In this document: positions 17,401 through 20,449 of the stretch, piece after piece
Layout of the letters: every line of letters starts with the position of its first letter
How positions within the stretch are numbered: position 1 is the stretch's first letter
Source: JBILCM01 sp044353165
GTDB taxonomy: Bacteria; Bacillota; Bacilli; Paenibacillales; YIM-B00363
DNA: 20,449 nt
Reading direction: 5' to 3'
Assembly: GCA_044353165.1 (NCBI GenBank)
Contig: JBILCM010000162.1
Location: 1 to 20,449, forward strand
Position numbers and translations under genes: made by a program
The notes under the pieces: model-generated
What the model was told of the DNA's origin: nothing
Databases searched by the model: none
What the model saw: the letters and a program-made list of their open reading frames with translations, nothing else

Positions 17401-18390
17401 TATTGCATCAATAACTTCCGCGTCTGTGGCGAACGCCTCTGGAATAAATGATGCTGAACTCCGATCACTTAGTATTTGTTTATAGAGAGGAACTAACTTT
17501 ATCTTGGGATTATTTAAAGAAATCTCCTGCTGTTGTTGACGATACAGATTGCAAAATTCATTAATCCCCCGTACCTTGACATTACCAGACTCTGACGCGA
17601 AGCCACCTAGAATTGAATTATATTGATCTATTCCCGCCTGGGTTAGTATCTTATTAAAACCTTGTATACTAAAAATTTCATCAAACCATTCATCAAAAGA
17701 TGTGTTCTGGGTATAGTTCTTAGCATATGATCTGAACTCACTTTTGAAGGAAACAAGAATGTCTGGTGCATGCTTCCGGATATATTCGATTGTCTTAAGA
17801 TTACTTAAAAACTTAGGGAAATTATCATGCACAATACGATAAGCTATACTTGAACTAATTTCTTTTTCTGCATATATATTTTTTCGATTCTCCGAAAATC
17901 CAGTGAAATACGTAGTAAATCTATTGAATGATTTTACCTCCATCAGTAGTTGTTCATCTTTTTCTGATTGTTCTTCTAAATATTGCGGGAGAATTCTTAA
18001 GAATAGATCTTTATTAAATAAATCCTTGTAATTTTCATGAACAGTAAACAATCTGGAAACTTCTTTTCGTTTTAATTCTTGGAACTTCTGAAGATTCTTT
18101 TTATTGTTCGGTTCACTCTGAAATTCCCGATATTGATCTAAGCTCTGTGCCAGTTCTGTCCAATTTATGTCCGCCTTCTCAAGAACTTTGCTGATAAATA
18201 CTTTATGATACTCGTCTATAACTCGTTTAACCTTCCTGTAGTTCTCCGCCAACTGTTCATCTTTCAGCAAAATGCCTTTCTTTTGAATATGGTCCGATGT
18301 CTCTCTCTGTGGAATTAATTCAAACCGCAATGTTTTGGAGATGGGATACATCCCTGTGAATTGCTCTAATCCGTTCCCATTTTTAATCAT
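14440..18390 (-). CDS. cas12a: Type V-A CRISPR effector nuclease Cas12a (Cpf1)
   Basis: A full-length 1316-residue Cas12a, the crRNA-guided DNA nuclease that also processes its own pre-crRNA. RuvC residues are D929 (GIDRGERNL), E1014 (LEDLNFGF) and D1266 (DADANGAYH); the Nuc-domain arginine is R1228 (LQLRNSNP). PAM-contact positions matching AsCas12a K548, N552 and K607 are K570 (SGWDQNK), N574 and K627 (KMIPKCSTQ), so a T-rich 5' PAM is expected. In the processing site H822 and K881 are present, but the position equal to AsCas12a K809 is R831. The N-terminal 30 residues and about 540-600 are WED parts, with REC lobes between; the PI domain follows at roughly 600-730. The RuvC half resembles AsCas12a closely from memory. 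AAGGGAG before the ATG is a good ribosome binding site. It is AT-rich compared with the flanking genes. Confidence 0.99.
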   Translation of the reverse strand: MIKNGNGLEQFTGMYPISKTLRFELIPQRETSDHIQKKGILLKDEQLAENYRKVKRVIDEYHKVFISKVLEKADINWTELAQSLDQYREFQSEPNNKKNLQKFQELKRKEVSRLFTVHENYKDLFNKDLFLRILPQYLEEQSEKDEQLLMEVKSFNRFTTYFTGFSENRKNIYAEKEISSSIAYRIVHDNFPKFLSNLKTIEYIRKHAPDILVSFKSEFRSYAKNYTQNTSFDEWFDEIFSIQGFNKILTQAGIDQYNSILGGFASESGNVKVRGINEFCNLYRQQQQEISLNNPKIKLVPLYKQILSDRSSASFIPEAFATDAEVIDAISIFSSRIDEIGLYERIHLLMQDKGTHNLDKIYFANKEIGKVSIGLFQEWSRLTETLRNYKVDKEKLDLTKKNNGELLDKWLKSEDFSLSTVQKSLELANTLNEDHNHNGNEQIGIVNYYNHIETTLTWVQEKKEQFQDFIKNRSSDIALKDDLNGISSIKSYFDTMHDLLHVIKPFRVQAELDKDQTFYLEFDELYDELQLIVPLYNKVRNYITQKPYAESKYKLNFENPTLASGWDQNKEKDNTAILLMRNGEYFLGVMNANDKPKIKGTPTKVVENGYGKMVYKYFPDIAKMIPKCSTQLKEVNQHFKENNTDYYLKNQNFIDGLMISKTIYDLNNPIEGTAKKFTKEYLRNTGDDQGFNTATREWIHFCQQFLRSYSGTKEYNLEFMRRPETYQSYDEFLNDCDGEFYKITLEHLSVEEVHRWVSEGKLYLFQIYNKDFAVGSNGKPNLHTIYWKLLFDRENLKDVVMKLNGEAELFYRPASIKKPYKHKINEKMINRRTQDGAILPDRVYRELLQYVNTGDEGNLSDEAHALRNRIVIKEVKHEITKDKRFTQDKYLFHVPITINFKASGQSRDINDKVISYLVNNKQVNIIGIDRGERNLLYVSVIDQQGNLLHQQSYNTAGGTNYSEKLTQREQERDQARKSWTSIEAIKDLKEGYLSIVVHELAKLMVQYNAVIILEDLNFGFKRGRFKFERQVYQKFEKMLIEKLNYLVFKDVKNDVPGGALRGFQFTNKFESFKSLGKQSGFLFYVPASFTSKVDPTTGFINAFNLKELTNMEKKRDFFGKFDSIIYDGIEDSFVFQFNYNRFKTFQNCAIKEWAVFTNDKRIVYNTKKKMYEEVNPTELLKDALQKAGITYLPGKNLIHDIMGIEVTKDKSWFFDGLYNAFSKTLQLRNSNPNTGEDYIRSPVKNMNDTFFDSRVLNGHMLPVDADANGAYHIALKGLYILNKISAKLESDQDKLKIPVISNVDWLRFIQNKEFNN

Positions 18391-18742
18391 AACAAACTCC
18401 CTTCTTGTCGTTCGCAGTAATAGTTGGCACAGTGAATCCTGTCATCAAACAACATCGCAAAAACGCAGTTCTTCATCCTATAAACATTCCTTTTGTTGGT
18501 ATTCAATTCCATCTCGTTTAATTCCTGCTGAATAAAATAATGTATTGCATATTTGATATGACAATAACATATGAAATTGACAACATTATGTCAGTAAGTA
18601 TTTGTCCCATCTATTTTTAAATATTTTATGATATCCATCGAGAACGTCTATGTAGCCAATGAAAAGAATCCCCGCCTCGACTTAGGCAGGGATTCGAATT
18701 TTATCCATTTACGTTATGTTATATTTAATTATGAATGCTTTT
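18391..18742. other. Intergenic region upstream of cas12a
   Basis: This 352-bp AT-rich stretch between cas12a and the HEPN gene has no convincing gene. It must carry the cas operon promoter. Two TTGTCA boxes are present on the minus strand within about 18540-18590, but no -10 box is well spaced, so I do not name a promoter. A terminator hairpin lies at 18666-18695. I saw no repeat-like or anti-repeat sequence here, consistent with V-A systems needing no tracrRNA. Confidence 0.6.
18666..18695 (-). terminator. Terminator hairpin after the MNT/HEPN pair
   Basis: GAATCCCCGCCT and AGGCAGGGATTC form a 12-bp stem with one non-Watson-Crick position and a 6-nt loop. On the minus strand the stem is followed by TTTTC, so it can end MNT/HEPN transcription before the cas12a promoter region. 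The T-run is short. On the plus strand the tail AATTTTAT could allow weaker action. Confidence 0.65.
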
Positions 18743-19015
18743 CTAAGCACTCCTACCCGCCTTCAACCGATCCAACCACAGTGTCAGCAATCCCAAGTAT
18801 GTGCTCAGCCTGCCATAAATTTCGATAGCAAGACTTTCGTTATAAGTGTGTAGACTCCGATTGCGATCGTTGGCCATCTCTAAAGCGAATGTAAACTCAA
18901 ATCTCTGAATCGCAGCATCCCGTTCAATGGTCGTCGGCTTTGCAATTTGCATCACTTCATCGAAGGCGATCAATGCTTTACGTGCCACCTCTATTCGCTC
19001 GTAACGTCTTTCCAA
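18743..19015 (-). CDS. HEPN-type nucleotidyltransferase-associated protein (HI0074-like), shortened
   Basis: A 90-residue protein with the two ends of the HI0074/NTase substrate-binding HEPN family: FEFTF at 39-43 and the RNase-type Rx4H motif in DRNRSLHTYNE (R51, H56). In related proteins, as I remember them, these two motifs are separated by about 35-45 residues (ELAWK...LKDYL...REAF...W). Here FEFTFAL runs almost directly into EMANDRNRS. The usual length is about 120-145 residues, so an in-frame internal deletion near 18870-18890 is likely. In type VII systems such HEPN proteins are RNase toxins kept inactive by the neighbouring nucleotidyltransferase. This copy may be inactive. It overlaps the MNT gene by 25 bp. 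Confidence 0.8.
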   Translation of the reverse strand: MERRYERIEVARKALIAFDEVMQIAKPTTIERDAAIQRFEFTFALEMANDRNRSLHTYNESLAIEIYGRLSTYLGLLTLWLDRLKAGRSA

Positions 19016-19302
19016 ATCTCTCCCTCCCTTAGAATTTTGCTAATGATTACTGGATCTGCTTCATTCATATTAAGAATATCGACTTTGTATGGCACCGTGG
19101 ATTCCTCAAGGGCATCACGAATGGTGGTTAATTCTCTTTGCAGTGTAGTAGCCGATACTTTCCAATCAATGGCAATATCAATATCCGACGTTCGCTTCTG
19201 CTCCCCGCGGGCCCATGAACCAAACAAATATACTTTGGCAGGTTTGCCTGCAAGTTGTTTCAGAACAACTTCTTTCACTCGATCCAAACCATGGATCTGC
19301 AT
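18991..19302 (-). CDS. Minimal nucleotidyltransferase (MNT-type antitoxin)
   Basis: A 103-residue minimal nucleotidyltransferase of the DNA polymerase beta superfamily. The signature is complete: GSW at 28-30 with ARG after it, then SDIDIAID with D40 and D42, and a third acidic position D75 in KVDILNM. In MNT/HEPN type VII toxin-antitoxin pairs this enzyme transfers AMP to the HEPN toxin and neutralises it. It is first in a two-gene operon with the HEPN gene. It lies immediately upstream of the CRISPR-Cas locus, in keeping with a defence-rich neighbourhood. Confidence 0.88.
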   Translation of the reverse strand: MQIHGLDRVKEVVLKQLAGKPAKVYLFGSWARGEQKRTSDIDIAIDWKVSATTLQRELTTIRDALEESTVPYKVDILNMNEADPVIISKILREGEIWKDVTSE

Positions 19303-19524
19303 TCATGACACCTTCTCACCGGGATAGTCATGTTCCTGATATTTGAATTATAACATTCACTTCTAGGAACAACATGCCGCGTTCCGTTGCTTGATGGTTC
19401 GGATCAATGTAACGAAAGGCATGGTGTAATGAAGGACAGCACGAAGCCAGAATTGAAGATGATGTGAAACGTTTATAAAATGGTAAAAACCCAGCACCGT
19501 TCTGCGGCGCTGGGTTCGTAAATG
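19303..19524. other. Intergenic region between MNT and solute-binding protein genes
   Basis: A 222-bp gap on which no gene is supported. Its right end holds the terminator of the solute-binding protein gene. The rest should hold the MNT promoter, but I could not pick a convincing one. Confidence 0.5.
19483..19516 (-). terminator. Rho-independent terminator of the solute-binding protein gene
   Basis: On the minus strand AACCCAGCGCC pairs with GGTGCTGGGTT (one G-U pair) in an 11-bp stem with a 7-nt loop, followed directly by a T-run (TTTTTACC). It begins 9 bp after the stop codon of the solute-binding protein gene. This is a textbook terminator. Confidence 0.88.
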
Positions 19525-20449
19525 TTATCGTTTCATTTTTTCTTTAATTTCTTTCGTCAAAGCTTCTTGATTGGTGCGCAATGCGGTGTTGATATCAACC
19601 TTATTGCCAATGACATCTGCCACTATTTTGTTATAATAACTCGGTAAAAGATTGTCATATTCATGGTATTTGCTAAGTGGTGCCATCTTGTTCTTGAAGA
19701 TCGCTGAGATGTTCTTTCCTTTCAAATGTGGCGCATCCCCCGCAAACTGACTTGTCACGTCAGCGGTTGACACAGCAGGCAAGAATCCAGCTTTTGCAAA
19801 TTCAATTTGTGATTCCTTCGTCGTGCTGAGGTATTGAATGACGAGAAAACTTTGTTCCTTGTGCTTCGAAGCGTTGGATATCATCATTGTATGCGTATCG
19901 ACCCTCGTACCGATACCGGGACGGTCTTCCCACGTTGGTAAAGTAACCATGTCAAAGTTCATCGCGGAAAGGTCTGTACTCCTTGCAAGTGTTAATTGGC
20001 CCACCCAATCCATTGCCATTGCTACAGTTCTGTCCTTGTAGAATCCATTTAAATTTGTAGGCATTAACGTTGTAAAGCTATACCCCGGGATATTATAGAG
20101 ATCAATAAAATACTGCATAATCTTCCTTATATCGTTGTTATCAAAGTTCGCCTCGTTGGTTTTCACATTGATTTCTTGAATCGACCGTTGCTTGGCATGC
20201 GCGTTCAAATTGCCCGGTAAGAGTCCGTAATACTGTTTTCCCCCGTCACTGCGTGTGAGTTTCTTGGCCAGTTCCACCAGTTGCGGGAATGTCATACCAT
20301 CCTTAGGGTAAGGAACACCGAACCGATCAAAAATACTCTTGTTGTAGAGCAACACTTGGGTATTCATCCGCATTGGCAGTCCGACGAGTTTCCCTTCCCC
20401 GTACATACGCAAGGCATCAATCGCTTCCGAACGGAATTCATTTACATTT
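19525..20449 (-). CDS. ABC transporter family 1 extracellular solute-binding protein (C-terminal part)
   Basis: The reading frame is open to the right window edge, so the N-terminus, including any lipoprotein signal, is missing; about 308 residues are visible. The first visible residues (VNEFRSEAIDAL) continue without a start into GKLVGLPMRMNTQVLLYNKSIFD, the typical hinge segment of family 1 sugar-binding proteins. Further along are TRVDTHTMMISNASKHKEQS and FAKAGFLPAV, also typical. These lipoproteins bind oligosaccharides or sugars outside the membrane and deliver them to an ABC permease. Its neighbours beyond the edge are probably the permease genes. A strong terminator follows, so it is the last gene of its unit. 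The sugar is unknown. Confidence 0.9.
   Translation of the reverse strand, partial: NVNEFRSEAIDALRMYGEGKLVGLPMRMNTQVLLYNKSIFDRFGVPYPKDGMTFPQLVELAKKLTRSDGGKQYYGLLPGNLNAHAKQRSIQEINVKTNEANFDNNDIRKIMQYFIDLYNIPGYSFTTLMPTNLNGFYKDRTVAMAMDWVGQLTLARSTDLSAMNFDMVTLPTWEDRPGIGTRVDTHTMMISNASKHKEQSFLVIQYLSTTKESQIEFAKAGFLPAVSTADVTSQFAGDAPHLKGKNISAIFKNKMAPLSKYHEYDNLLPSYYNKIVADVIGNKVDINTALRTNQEALTKEIKEKMKR

Noticed and set aside
18391..18665. Possible tracrRNA or anti-repeat near cas12a
   Set aside because: No segment complementary or similar to the repeat was found, and V-A systems process crRNA without tracrRNA.

Overview
The window reads like a chromosome segment of a low-to-mid GC Bacillota, most likely a Paenibacillaceae-type bacillus. 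I infer this from the paired YesM/YesN-like sensor kinase and AraC-type response regulator, the family 1 sugar-binding lipoprotein, the strong GGAGG-type ribosome binding sites, and the Rpn and MNT/HEPN accessory genes. No rRNA or tRNA gene is visible, so the assignment rests on gene content only.

Left part (1-7.9 kb): a sugar or sulfated-glycan utilisation region. On the minus strand, in order of transcription, lie a complete cytosolic sulfatase (4967-3564), a YesM-like histidine kinase (3456-1678), a YesN-like response regulator (1681-254) and the start of a second sulfatase (127 to the window edge). A divergent AraC regulator (5061-5936, plus strand) faces the first sulfatase. A short-chain dehydrogenase and a beta-propeller lactonase (7858-5952, minus) follow each other. 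A plausible picture is sensing of a glycan, desulfation, then oxidation to a lactone and hydrolysis. The substrate cannot be read from the sequence.

Middle and right (7.9-18.4 kb): a defence region. Its centre is a complete type V-A CRISPR-Cas system on the minus strand: cas12a (18390-14440), cas4 (14412-13855), cas1 (13858-12872), cas2 (12885-12613), an AT-rich leader with a candidate promoter, then a long array (12459-9110). The array has 51 canonical 36-nt repeats, one damaged repeat and one fossil repeat, with spacers of 26-30 nt. The repeat 3' end, read on the transcribed strand, is the classic Cas12a handle AATTTCTACTGTTGTAGAT. Cas12a has all RuvC and Nuc catalytic residues and the PAM-contact lysines, so a working T-rich-PAM DNA-targeting system is expected. 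Cas4, Cas1 and Cas2 supply spacer acquisition, and their overlapping reading frames suggest one transcript. An Rpn-family PD-(D/E)XK nuclease lies just downstream of the array, and an MNT/HEPN toxin-antitoxin-like pair lies just upstream of cas12a. The cas genes are visibly more AT-rich than the flanking metabolic genes, which suggests horizontal arrival.

Right end (19.5-20.4 kb): the C-terminal part of a family 1 ABC transporter solute-binding protein, with a convincing terminator, marks the return to sugar metabolism.

The best points for a second look are the type V-A locus itself in this host background, an apparent Lys-to-Arg change in its crRNA-processing site, the fossil repeats at the old end of the array, a possible gene-within-gene in rpn, a HEPN partner that appears to lack its middle third, and a short-chain dehydrogenase without the YxxxK motif.
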